This document shows positions 16,062 through 23,144 of a DNA stretch of 29,745 nt, piece by piece (positions within the stretch are counted from its first letter, which is position 1; every line of letters starts with the position of its first letter). The notes beneath the pieces are model-generated. The model was not told the DNA's origin and made no database searches. It worked only from the letters and a program-made list of their open reading frames with translations. This DNA is from Lachnospiraceae bacterium UBA2864 (GTDB lineage: Bacteria > Bacillota > Clostridia > Lachnospirales > Lachnospiraceae). Made by a program: the position numbers and the translations under genes. The stretch lies in NCBI GenBank assembly GCA_002350525.1, contig DEFA01000026.1:1-29745 (forward strand), written 5' to 3'.

Positions 16062-17861
16062 CTAATTCATTCTGTGGTAATTCTGATATTTCCAGATTCC
16101 CTTGCTTCCGTAAGGCTTCATATAAGCATCATTACCACGTTCCTTTGTCAAATCCGGATCACATACATATGCTTTCCCATCCAAAACCACTTCACACCAT
16201 GAATGAGGGCATTCCCCACCACCTATAAGCGGGATACCGCCGGCTATCTGATGTACATCATACCCCAGCATCTTTGCCATCTCATAGAACACTGCAGCCA
16301 TAACATAACAGTTTCCTGTTTTGTTATTAAATCCTTGCTGAGCTAAATTGTAGCTTCCCCATGACTCCGTAAAGACTAATTTACCGTAATATTCTATCTC
16401 CGATGAAGCATAATTATATGCTGCAGGAAGTGTCCATCCTACTCTGTCCAGAACAGCCGCGGCTGCAGGATCGGCTGCGCGTCTTTTCGCAAGTTCCTCA
16501 GCACGTTTCTTCTCTTCCTCGGCTTTACGGCGTGCTTCTTCTTCAGCACGTTTCCTTGCCTCTTCGGCCTTACGTCTTGCTTCCTCCTCTGCCTTTTCTT
16601 TTGCTATTATCTCAGAGGACTTCTTCTTTAAATTATTATAATTTGTTTTGTTGTAACTTGCCTTTGCCTGACGACCTTCTATAATACCGTAATGTACAAA
16701 GTGATTAAGTAAAGCAATGTCATCCTGACCGTATATTCTTCTTAAGTCCGACTGATTTCCGTAATAATAATAGTAATCGTAAACCGAACGGTAATCAACT
16801 GTCTTATATTTTGTAACAGGATTCTGAAGAACAGTTTCTCCGGATGTTTTTCTGTGCTCCTTTGCTCCGTATTTTACATAATGATCATAATACTGTTTCC
16901 AGTTCCTATTATATGCAACACGGAGATCCTGATAAGAGAGATAGTATGAATCAACATCAAAGCTTTCGTTTGCTTTTCTCTTCTCGGCCATTCCATTGTT
17001 GATAAAATGCTGGAGAGCCGCAATATCATTGTTACCGAAGAGTCTCTTTATATCAGAATAATGTCCTACATAATAATCAAAATTATAAACGCCCGAGTAA
17101 TCTCTGCCCTGAAGTACACTGATCGGATTTACCACCTGTGTAACGCCCGATGTTACTCTATGCTCGTTAACTCCGTATGTCACATAATGCTTGTAATAAT
17201 AATCATTATTGGCACCGTACTCTCTTCTGAGATCCGCATATGCATTCCTGTATGAAGATAGTTCGAAAGACTGATTTCCCTGTCTTCCCTCTTTCATTCC
17301 GTAGGTTACGAAGTGCTTCAGTGTTGCCTCTTCGTCTCCATTAAATGCTCTTTTTACATCGGGATATTTCTTAATATAATACTCATAATCATATACCAGA
17401 CTGTAATCTACTCCGTTATATACCGTGAGATAATTTACAGCCGGTGCATCCTCTTCCTCAAGGAGAAGCATATCATCTTTTTCTTCGATGTTTTCTCCTT
17501 CGGCACTTTCACTTTTTAGATCCGTGATTTCTTCTGATGTTTCAGCGGTATCCGAGTTCTCTGAAGATACTTCGATTTCCTCAGTAACCTCGACTGCCCC
17601 TGCGGTTTCAAGCGTATCAGTAACCTCGCTCTGCGCAGGTTCTTCCTTCAACACGGATAATTCACCGGCAGTCTCTTCTGTCTCTTCTGCATCGACAGTG
17701 TCTTCTGATTCTTCTGCACTTATGGCATCTGTGCTTGTAGCAACAGCCTCATTAGTCGAATCACTTTCCGCAGCATATGCTTTTGTTCCGTTTCCCATTG
17801 CCAGCATTCCGGATACAGCCAGCATGAATGATAACGAAACCACCTTATTCTTTAGTCTCAT
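16062..17861 (-). CDS. Secreted transglutaminase-like protein with N-terminal A/B repeats and coiled coil
   Basis: The product has 599 residues from ATG 17861; a TTG at 17879 would overlap the GGAG site. The signal peptide (1-30) is followed by a long acidic S/T/E/D-rich stretch (32-140). Residues 148-409 are five A/B repeats. Residues 416-462 form a charged K/E/A/R-rich single helix or coiled coil (EEARRKAEEARKRAEEE). Residues 485-599 form a transglutaminase/protease-like core with triad C518 (TGNCYVMAAVFYEMA), H553 (PHSWCEVVL) and D568 (YVCDPDL). Such domains can crosslink, hydrolyse peptides or modify wall peptides; the reaction is unknown here. Unlike its neighbours, the catalytic domain is at the C-terminus, held away from the wall by the helix. 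It overlaps the acyltransferase 3' end by 17 nt, so the two are translationally coupled. Confidence 0.88.
   Translation of the reverse strand: MRLKNKVVSLSFMLAVSGMLAMGNGTKAYAAESDSTNEAVATSTDAISAEESEDTVDAEETEETAGELSVLKEEPAQSEVTDTLETAGAVEVTEEIEVSSENSDTAETSEEITDLKSESAEGENIEEKDDMLLLEEEDAPAVNYLTVYNGVDYSLVYDYEYYIKKYPDVKRAFNGDEEATLKHFVTYGMKEGRQGNQSFELSSYRNAYADLRREYGANNDYYYKHYVTYGVNEHRVTSGVTQVVNPISVLQGRDYSGVYNFDYYVGHYSDIKRLFGNNDIAALQHFINNGMAEKRKANESFDVDSYYLSYQDLRVAYNRNWKQYYDHYVKYGAKEHRKTSGETVLQNPVTKYKTVDYRSVYDYYYYYGNQSDLRRIYGQDDIALLNHFVHYGIIEGRQAKASYNKTNYNNLKKKSSEIIAKEKAEEEARRKAEEARKRAEEEARRKAEEEKKRAEELAKRRAADPAAAAVLDRVGWTLPAAYNYASSEIEYYGKLVFTESWGSYNLAQQGFNNKTGNCYVMAAVFYEMAKMLGYDVHQIAGGIPLIGGGECPHSWCEVVLDGKAYVCDPDLTKERGNDAYMKPYGSKGIWKYQNYHRMN
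16635..17420 (-). repeat. A/B wall-repeat region of the transglutaminase-like protein (five units, A-B-A-B-A)
   Basis: Units start VDYSLVYDYEYYIKKYPDVKR. The last A unit (SVYDYYYYYGNQSDLRR) is followed by a short remnant ASYNKTNYNN where a B unit would be expected; the autolysin has a similar remnant. Confidence 0.85.
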
Positions 17862-18933
17862 TCTTCTTTTTATCTCCAACTATTTTATTCACAATAAGAT
17901 TATATATCCACACGCTGCCGTATGACAGCGAAAATACAGCTATCGCAAATATAACCGCTGCCGGAATCCCGCTGTAATCAAATGGATTAAAATCCGTGCA
18001 TTTAAAGACATATCTGAGAAATACCAGATGTATCAGATATATTCCGAAAGAACATTTATCAACGGAAAGAAGCCATTTCCCGAAAAAGCTTCTCGTAGTT
18101 TCGTCCTTTTCGTTCTTCCCGATCTGTCCCAGAAGCGAAAATGCTCCGACAGACATGATAAGCACCGGAATAAATGCATAACTGCCGAGATTTTTCGATA
18201 TGAGGTTGCTCACCTTCTCATCTCCGGTATTTATTCCGATATGATTTATTACCACTATGCTTACAGCACCCAGGATAAGACACATAGCCGCTGCAGTTTT
18301 TCTGATCCTCAGCTTATCCGAATCTATCATATATCCTATGATAAGATATGCCGGAAAGATAGAATTCGTAGTTATATAAAATCCTGTGGTTATACCGGTC
18401 ACGTCATTAAGAAGCGGTACCACAGAAACAAATACTATATATATGATACATAGTATCAGCAGATCTTTTGCTTCAAAATTCTCCGTAATTTTTTTAAATA
18501 CCGGCATCAGAAGATAAAGCCCTATTATAAGGTACAGATACCAAAGATGTGCCCAGCTTGTTGCAGTATAAAATTTATAGAGCATTTCCTTGAATACGAC
18601 AAATGAAAACTTTTCTCTGTTCATCCACACGTCAAGAAATCTGAACACTATAACACATATGATCAATGCCTTTAACACTCTCGGAATGTACTTCTTAAAT
18701 ACCTTTCCGTAAGTAATGTTCTTTGCATCGTCTAAAAGCAGTGTTCCCGTCACCATCACAAAACAGGGAACGGCCCACATCATAAGATACGGAATAAGAT
18801 AAAAAACTTCTTTATTTACCCCGTTCATCTGATCCGGATATGCCATGGTACACATGGTAAAGGTATGAAGAAATACTATACCGATACATGCCAGGGCTCT
18901 GATATACGAAATATATGCTTTTCTTTCGGTCAC
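17845..18933 (-). CDS. Integral membrane acyltransferase (Acyltransferase_3 family)
   Basis: The product has 362 residues, about ten predicted membrane helices and the N-terminal family motif SYIRALACIGIVFLHTF with the conserved Arg and catalytic His, then FVMVTGTLLLD. This family (OafA, WecH and others) moves acyl groups, usually acetyl, onto sugars or other acceptors at the membrane. It starts at GTG 18933 with AAGGA 6-7 bases upstream. The stop of the lipoprotein lies 17 nt upstream, and the transglutaminase-like gene begins inside its 3' end. Its neighbours point to acylation of a wall or surface glycan, which might influence hydrolase access (inference). The acceptor cannot be read from the sequence. 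Confidence 0.88.
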   Translation of the reverse strand: MTERKAYISYIRALACIGIVFLHTFTMCTMAYPDQMNGVNKEVFYLIPYLMMWAVPCFVMVTGTLLLDDAKNITYGKVFKKYIPRVLKALIICVIVFRFLDVWMNREKFSFVVFKEMLYKFYTATSWAHLWYLYLIIGLYLLMPVFKKITENFEAKDLLILCIIYIVFVSVVPLLNDVTGITTGFYITTNSIFPAYLIIGYMIDSDKLRIRKTAAAMCLILGAVSIVVINHIGINTGDEKVSNLISKNLGSYAFIPVLIMSVGAFSLLGQIGKNEKDETTRSFFGKWLLSVDKCSFGIYLIHLVFLRYVFKCTDFNPFDYSGIPAAVIFAIAVFSLSYGSVWIYNLIVNKIVGDKKKNETKE

Positions 18934-18950
18934 TGTGATTCCTTCCGATA

Positions 18951-19457
18951 TTAGTTCATGAGTCCATCATCACCTATACACGATTCGTCCGGTTCAGGTG
19001 CCGGTGCCGGTTCAGGTGTCGGCTCTGGTGTTGGTGCCGGCTCAGGTGTCGGCTCTGGTGCCGGTGCCGGTTCTGGTGTCGGTTCTGGTGTTGGTGCCGG
19101 TTCAGGTGTCGGTGTCGGTTCTGGTGTTGGTGCCGGTGTAGATGTTACCGTCTTATTCGAAGAGGACTTTGAGCCCGAAGTAGTAGTCTGCTTTTTCGGC
19201 GCCTCTGTTGTTTCTTCAACCTTTTTCTCTTCTGTAGTCGCTTCAGTCTTCTTAGCTTCTTCGGTTTTCTTTTCTGTCTTCTTTTCTGTCTTTTCCTCTT
19301 TAGCTTCCGTCGCAGCCTCGGTTGTTTTCTCTTCGGTAACAGCTTCTGTCACAGCCTCGGTTGTACTTTCGGATGTGCCTGCCTGCCCGGATGCGCATCC
19401 CGAGAGTCCAAGCGCTATAGTTAATAATACTGTTGAAACAACAGCTCTCTTTTTCAT
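18951..19457 (-). CDS. Low-complexity lipoprotein with Pro-rich tail
   Basis: The product has 168 residues from ATG 19457, which has AAGG 9 bases upstream; in-frame codons further up lie inside a hairpin and are unlikely to be used. A type II signal peptide MKKRAVVSTVLLTIALGLSGC carries the lipobox LSGC, so Cys21 should be lipidated and the protein anchored in the membrane. Next is a T/E/K-rich stretch (KTEKKTEKKTEE), then an S/T linker and about 55 residues of PEPTPTPEPAPTPEP type. The last residues, DESCIGDDGLMN, break the pattern and contain a second Cys. There is no enzymatic domain. A spacer that crosses the wall and shows a short C-terminal peptide is a reasonable inference. It lies between the NlpC-like gene and the acyltransferase. 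Confidence 0.8.
   Translation of the reverse strand: MKKRAVVSTVLLTIALGLSGCASGQAGTSESTTEAVTEAVTEEKTTEAATEAKEEKTEKKTEKKTEEAKKTEATTEEKKVEETTEAPKKQTTTSGSKSSSNKTVTSTPAPTPEPTPTPEPAPTPEPTPEPAPAPEPTPEPAPTPEPTPEPAPAPEPDESCIGDDGLMN
18984..19139 (-). repeat. Imperfect short tandem repeat coding for the PEP/TPEPAPEP tract
   Basis: The plus strand shows many copies of GGTGCCGG, GGTTCAGGTGTCGG and GGCTCTGGTGTTGG in 6- to 12-base steps. These code for alternating P-E-P, P-T-P and P-A-P on the minus strand. Such tracts are prone to gaining or losing units without a frameshift. Confidence 0.8.
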
Positions 19458-19503
19458 AATAATTCGCCTTCTTCTTAATGATATCTTAATGGTTTTAGTC
19501 ATA

Positions 19504-19539
19504 ATATTGCGAAGTGCGGTAATCTGCACTTCGCAATAT
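19504..19539 (-). other. Perfect 14-bp hairpin between the NlpC-like gene and the lipoprotein
   Basis: Arms ATATTGCGAAGTGC (19504-19517) and GCACTTCGCAATAT (19526-19539) enclose an 8-base loop, 20 nt past the NlpC-like stop. There is no clear T run on either side, so it may be a weak or partial terminator, an mRNA-end stabiliser or a protein-binding palindrome. Confidence 0.7.
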
Positions 19540-19558
19540 GTAAAATCCATTATAATTC

Positions 19559-21736
19559 TTATTTTCCGGAAGCTTTTCTTCCTTCCTTCATTCCTGTCTG
19601 AATGTAATGCATATAATACTTATAATTATCTGCAGGTGTGATTCCGAAATGTCTTCTCAGATCGGCATAAGTTCCCTTGTAATATGAAAGGTCAAAAGTC
19701 TCTTTCGCCTGACGTCCTTCTCTCATTCCATAATTGATGAAATGATTAAGTGCCGCAATATCATCATTTGCAAATGCAGCCTTAAGCGTCGGATACTTGG
19801 ACACATAGTAATTATAATCGTAAACAGGGCTGAAATCAACCACAGTCTTCTTACCATTAATGCTTATAACCCCCTTGGTAGTAGGGTTTTTAATGGCGGT
19901 AACACCTGCGGAAACTCTGTTTTCAAACTGTCCGTAAGTCATATAATGACGGTAATAAGCTTCCTTGTTGCTTCCGAATGCATTTCTAAGATCCGAATAC
20001 TCGTTTCTGTAAGATGCATAATCAAATCCGGCTGTACCCTGACGGCCTTCCTTCATTCCGTAGAGAACAAAGTGCTTAAGCGCAGCTTCTTCGTTATTAC
20101 CGAAATTTCTCTTAATGTCAGGATACTTCTCCTGATAATACTTAAAGTCATATACCGCAGAATAATCTACACCGTCAAGTGTTGAAAGTGCATTCTTGGT
20201 AGCTGCATTTCTGCCGTATTTTTTACCGGTCTCAACATAGTCCATATAATACTTGGCATTGTTTGAACCGTACTTCTTTACAAGACCCGGATAGTTTTCC
20301 TTATATATCTTAAGGTTAAACTCTTCGGATGCCTGACGGCCTTCCTTCATTCCGTAAGTAACAAAGTGCTGAAGTGCGGCAACGTCATCCATGCTGAAAA
20401 GTCTCTTCATATCGGAATAACTCTTAAGATAAAACTCAAAGTTATATACCGCAGAATAATCAACACCCCTGTATACCGTAACAGGCTTTAAGATAGTTGT
20501 TGCGTTCTTCTTGTTCTGTACACCGTTCTTTACATAATCCAGATAATAATTTGCGTTATTGTCTCCGAACTGTTTTGTAAGTTCAGGATAATTCTTCTTA
20601 TATATAACGAGATTAAATGAATCCGATCCCTGACGGCCTTCCTTCATTCCGAACTGTACGAAATGCTTAAGTGCCGCAGCATCGTCATAGCCGAATACTC
20701 TCTTTATATCACTGTATTTGTTCTGATAAAAATCAAAATTATATACGGATGAATAATCCACTCCGTCATATACTGTAGCCGGATTAAGAAGCTTGGCAGC
20801 ATTTCTCTTTTCCTTTGCACCGTACTTAATGTAATGATCGTAATATCCGGCAAGCTTATTACCGTATGCTCTCTGAAGATCCGGATAATTTCTCTTATAG
20901 ATTTCTACATCGAACTTTTCTGAAGCCTGCTCACCCTTTGCCATTCCTTCTTCTATGAAGTACTTGAGGCATTCGGATGCAACACGGTTTTTCTCATCCA
21001 CGGTTGCTGAAGCGGTAAGCTTTCCGAACTTCTCTGCAAGCTCCGGATATTTTCCGTAATAGTAATCAAAATCAAATACCGCCGAATAGTCTTTGCCCTG
21101 GTACATACCCTTCATAGGGTCATTATATACACCTGTAGCCTTGACATTATAAGGTCTGAATATCTTCCAGTCTCCGTTGTATCTTGCACCGCCGAAGTAT
21201 GTATAAGCATAACTTACCGTAAGGCTGTGCTCCTGAATACCCTTGCTCGGATTAAGCGCTGATATTGCGGTTTCCTTTCCTGTCGCAATGGCAACGTGTC
21301 CCGTAGATACGATAATATCACCTGCCTGAGCAAGTCTTGCATCGGTACCTATATATTCTCCGATATCCTTTCCCTGATAGTAAAGATATGCGGATAATGA
21401 ACCATATCCGTATCTGTAAGAAGTCTTATAAATGTTGATACCGAACTTCTCATAGATTCGTCCGGCGAACCATGCACAGTCTACACTGGTTTCGAGGCTC
21501 TTGCCACCACCGTAAGGAACCTTACCGATGTAGGATCTCGCCATGGCTACTATATCATCACCGTTTATGAAAGTTCCCTGATCGTTCTTCTGTTCATCCT
21601 TCTTATCATCTTTTTTAACTTCATCGGCATATACCGTATCCGCAATCGGCGAAAATACGGGAACCGTCAGTCCCATCATAAGAGCAAGCGCACCTGCTGC
21701 CACTCTTTTTGTAAGTGCGTATTTCTTAAACTTCAT
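19559..21736 (-). CDS. Secreted NlpC/P60-like hydrolase with ten A/B wall repeats
   Basis: The product has 725 residues; the signal peptide ends near 37 (VYA) and a Lys/Asp-rich linker follows. Residues 58-190 form an NlpC/P60-type cysteine peptidase: ARSYIGKVPYGGG, C87 in SVDCAWFAGRIYEKFG, H147 in STGHVAIATG and perhaps N162 as third residue. The family usually cuts gamma-D-Glu to diamino acid bonds in wall stem peptides. The Cys motif is DCAWF rather than DCSGF, so the subfamily is divergent. Residues 213-725 are ten A/B repeats, the longest set in the window; the first A unit has an insertion near 235-250. The C-terminus is KEGRKASGK and there is no sorting signal. It starts at ATG 21736, is preceded by a good promoter and a WalR-type box, and probably leads the operon down to the CHAP-like gene. 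Confidence 0.87.
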   Translation of the reverse strand: MKFKKYALTKRVAAGALALMMGLTVPVFSPIADTVYADEVKKDDKKDEQKNDQGTFINGDDIVAMARSYIGKVPYGGGKSLETSVDCAWFAGRIYEKFGINIYKTSYRYGYGSLSAYLYYQGKDIGEYIGTDARLAQAGDIIVSTGHVAIATGKETAISALNPSKGIQEHSLTVSYAYTYFGGARYNGDWKIFRPYNVKATGVYNDPMKGMYQGKDYSAVFDFDYYYGKYPELAEKFGKLTASATVDEKNRVASECLKYFIEEGMAKGEQASEKFDVEIYKRNYPDLQRAYGNKLAGYYDHYIKYGAKEKRNAAKLLNPATVYDGVDYSSVYNFDFYQNKYSDIKRVFGYDDAAALKHFVQFGMKEGRQGSDSFNLVIYKKNYPELTKQFGDNNANYYLDYVKNGVQNKKNATTILKPVTVYRGVDYSAVYNFEFYLKSYSDMKRLFSMDDVAALQHFVTYGMKEGRQASEEFNLKIYKENYPGLVKKYGSNNAKYYMDYVETGKKYGRNAATKNALSTLDGVDYSAVYDFKYYQEKYPDIKRNFGNNEEAALKHFVLYGMKEGRQGTAGFDYASYRNEYSDLRNAFGSNKEAYYRHYMTYGQFENRVSAGVTAIKNPTTKGVISINGKKTVVDFSPVYDYNYYVSKYPTLKAAFANDDIAALNHFINYGMREGRQAKETFDLSYYKGTYADLRRHFGITPADNYKYYMHYIQTGMKEGRKASGK
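19562..21100 (-). repeat. A/B wall-repeat region of the NlpC-like protein (ten units, five AB pairs)
   Basis: This is a strict A-B alternation. B units here more often read PDL or PEL (YKRNYPDLQR, YKKNYPELTK) than in other proteins. Linkers are TVYDGVDY, TVYRGVDY and STLDGVDY. Confidence 0.88.
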
Positions 21737-21785
21737 ATACGATCTGTCTCCTATTTATACTGTTAAATGTTTGTATTCTTCTCAT

Positions 21786-21799
21786 GCTGAATCTTCAGC
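21786..21799. promoter_or_regulatory. Short palindrome at the NlpC-unit transcription start
   Basis: GCTGAA-TC-TTCAGC lies just downstream of the predicted -10 at 21807-21812. It could be a small operator or the start of a leader hairpin. It is short, so it may be chance. Confidence 0.3.
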
Positions 21800-21806
21800 C
21801 TTGACT

Positions 21807-21835
21807 ATACTAACATTACGAGTCTCTAAAATCAA
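21807..21835 (-). promoter_or_regulatory. Promoter of the NlpC-like gene unit
   Basis: The minus strand reads TTGATT (21835-21830), a 17-bp spacer, then TAGTAT (21812-21807). A start near 21800 would give a leader of about 65 nt. The WalR-type box is 20 bp further upstream. Confidence 0.65.
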
Positions 21836-21854
21836 CTTAAAATCGCCAAAACAT

Positions 21855-21871
21855 GTAACATTTTTGTAACA
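21855..21871 (-). promoter_or_regulatory. WalR-type box upstream of the NlpC-like gene
   Basis: TGTTAC-AAAAA-TGTTAC on the minus strand is an exact match to the WalR/YycF consensus TGTWAH-N5-TGTWAH. It lies in the gap between dapL and the promoter at 21807-21835, a position suited to activation. Confidence 0.7.
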
Positions 21872-21897
21872 TTTTCACAGTATGTTCAAATACTCTC

Positions 21898-23115
21898 TTA
21901 TAAAGACTTAATTCGTTCTATAGCCTGAACCGTATTCTCATATGAACCGAAAGCTGTCAGACGGAAGTATCCTTCGCCGCTCGGACCGAATCCCGAACCC
22001 GGAGTTCCCACAACATTTGCCTTCTCTAATAGATAATCGAAGAAATCCCATGAAGACATATTATCAGGTGTCTTAAGCCATATATACGGCGCATTTACAC
22101 CACCCGATACGGTATATCCGGCAGCCTTAAGTCCTTCATATATAACTTTCGCATTATTCATATAATAAGCGATCTGCTCTCTTGTCTCGCGCTGTCCTTC
22201 CTCCGAATAAACAGCTTCTCCCGCTTTCTGTACTATGTACGGAGCACCGTTAAACTTTGTTCCGTGACGTCTTGCCCAAAGGGCATGAAGAGACTCTCCG
22301 TTCTCTCCCTTAAGGTCCTTAGGTATTACGGTATATCCGAGTCTGAGTCCGGTAAATCCCGCATTCTTCGAAAAACTTCTGATCTCGATAGCACACTCTC
22401 TTGCGCCCTCACATTCATATATGGAATGAGGAACGTCCGGCTCACTGATATAAGCTTCATAAGCCGCATCATATATTATTACCGCTCTGTTCCGAGCAGC
22501 ATAATCAACCCACTCCTGAAGCTGAGCCTTTGTAATGGTAGCACCCGTAGGATTATTCGGGAAACAAAGATATATTATATCCGGAACTTCCGAAGGAAAT
22601 TCGGGAGCAAATCCGTTATCAGCCGTACAAGGCATATAGACCACATCACTCCAAAGCTCTGTTGCCGGATCATAAGAACCCGCTCTTCCGGCCATAACAT
22701 TTGTATCTACATATACAGGATATACAGGATCGCATACGGCAACCTTAACATCCTTTGCAAAGATCTCCTGAATATTTCCGCAGTCACTCTTTGCACCGTC
22801 GCTCACGAATATCTCATCAGAAGCAATATCCGCTCCAAGAGGTTTATAAACCTTTTCGGAAATAGTATCTCTGAGAAATGCATAACCGAGATCCGGAGCA
22901 TATCCCTTAAATGTACCTGCATCAGCCATCTCATCGACAGCATCATGAAGCGCCTTAATTACAGTAGGACAAAGAGGCTGTGTAACATCTCCTATTCCGA
23001 GTCTTATAATCTTCTTGTCGGGATTTGCCTCACTGAAAGCAGCTACCTTCTTTGCGATCGTCGAGAACAGATAACTTCCCGGCAGTTTCAGATAATCTTC
23101 ATTTACCTTAATCAT
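21898..23115 (-). CDS. dapL: LL-diaminopimelate aminotransferase
   Basis: DapL makes LL-2,6-diaminopimelate directly from tetrahydrodipicolinate and glutamate, with PLP, in the cytoplasm. It bypasses the succinylase or acetylase steps and feeds lysine and peptidoglycan synthesis. The product has 405 residues, typical for the family. It has the DapL-type N-terminus (VNEDYLKLPGSYLF, LGIGDVTQPL), FPNNPTGATITKAQL, YDAAYEAYI and the PLP lysine in SFSKNAGFTGLRLGYTV. I chose ATG 23115, 5 bases after GGAGG. It begins 29 nt after the GH5 gene stop, so it is the last gene of the unit that starts with dapF. Having dapF and dapL at the two ends of one unit with two surface proteins between them is unusual. 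Confidence 0.96.
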   Translation of the reverse strand: MIKVNEDYLKLPGSYLFSTIAKKVAAFSEANPDKKIIRLGIGDVTQPLCPTVIKALHDAVDEMADAGTFKGYAPDLGYAFLRDTISEKVYKPLGADIASDEIFVSDGAKSDCGNIQEIFAKDVKVAVCDPVYPVYVDTNVMAGRAGSYDPATELWSDVVYMPCTADNGFAPEFPSEVPDIIYLCFPNNPTGATITKAQLQEWVDYAARNRAVIIYDAAYEAYISEPDVPHSIYECEGARECAIEIRSFSKNAGFTGLRLGYTVIPKDLKGENGESLHALWARRHGTKFNGAPYIVQKAGEAVYSEEGQRETREQIAYYMNNAKVIYEGLKAAGYTVSGGVNAPYIWLKTPDNMSSWDFFDYLLEKANVVGTPGSGFGPSGEGYFRLTAFGSYENTVQAIERIKSL

Positions 23116-23144
23116 AATTTCCTCCAAACTTATGTCAAATTACC

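Noticed and set aside
18958..19641. 227-codon Gly/Ser/Val-rich plus-strand frame
   Set aside because: It is the mirror of the Pro/Glu-rich tract of the lipoprotein. Low-complexity DNA keeps several frames open.
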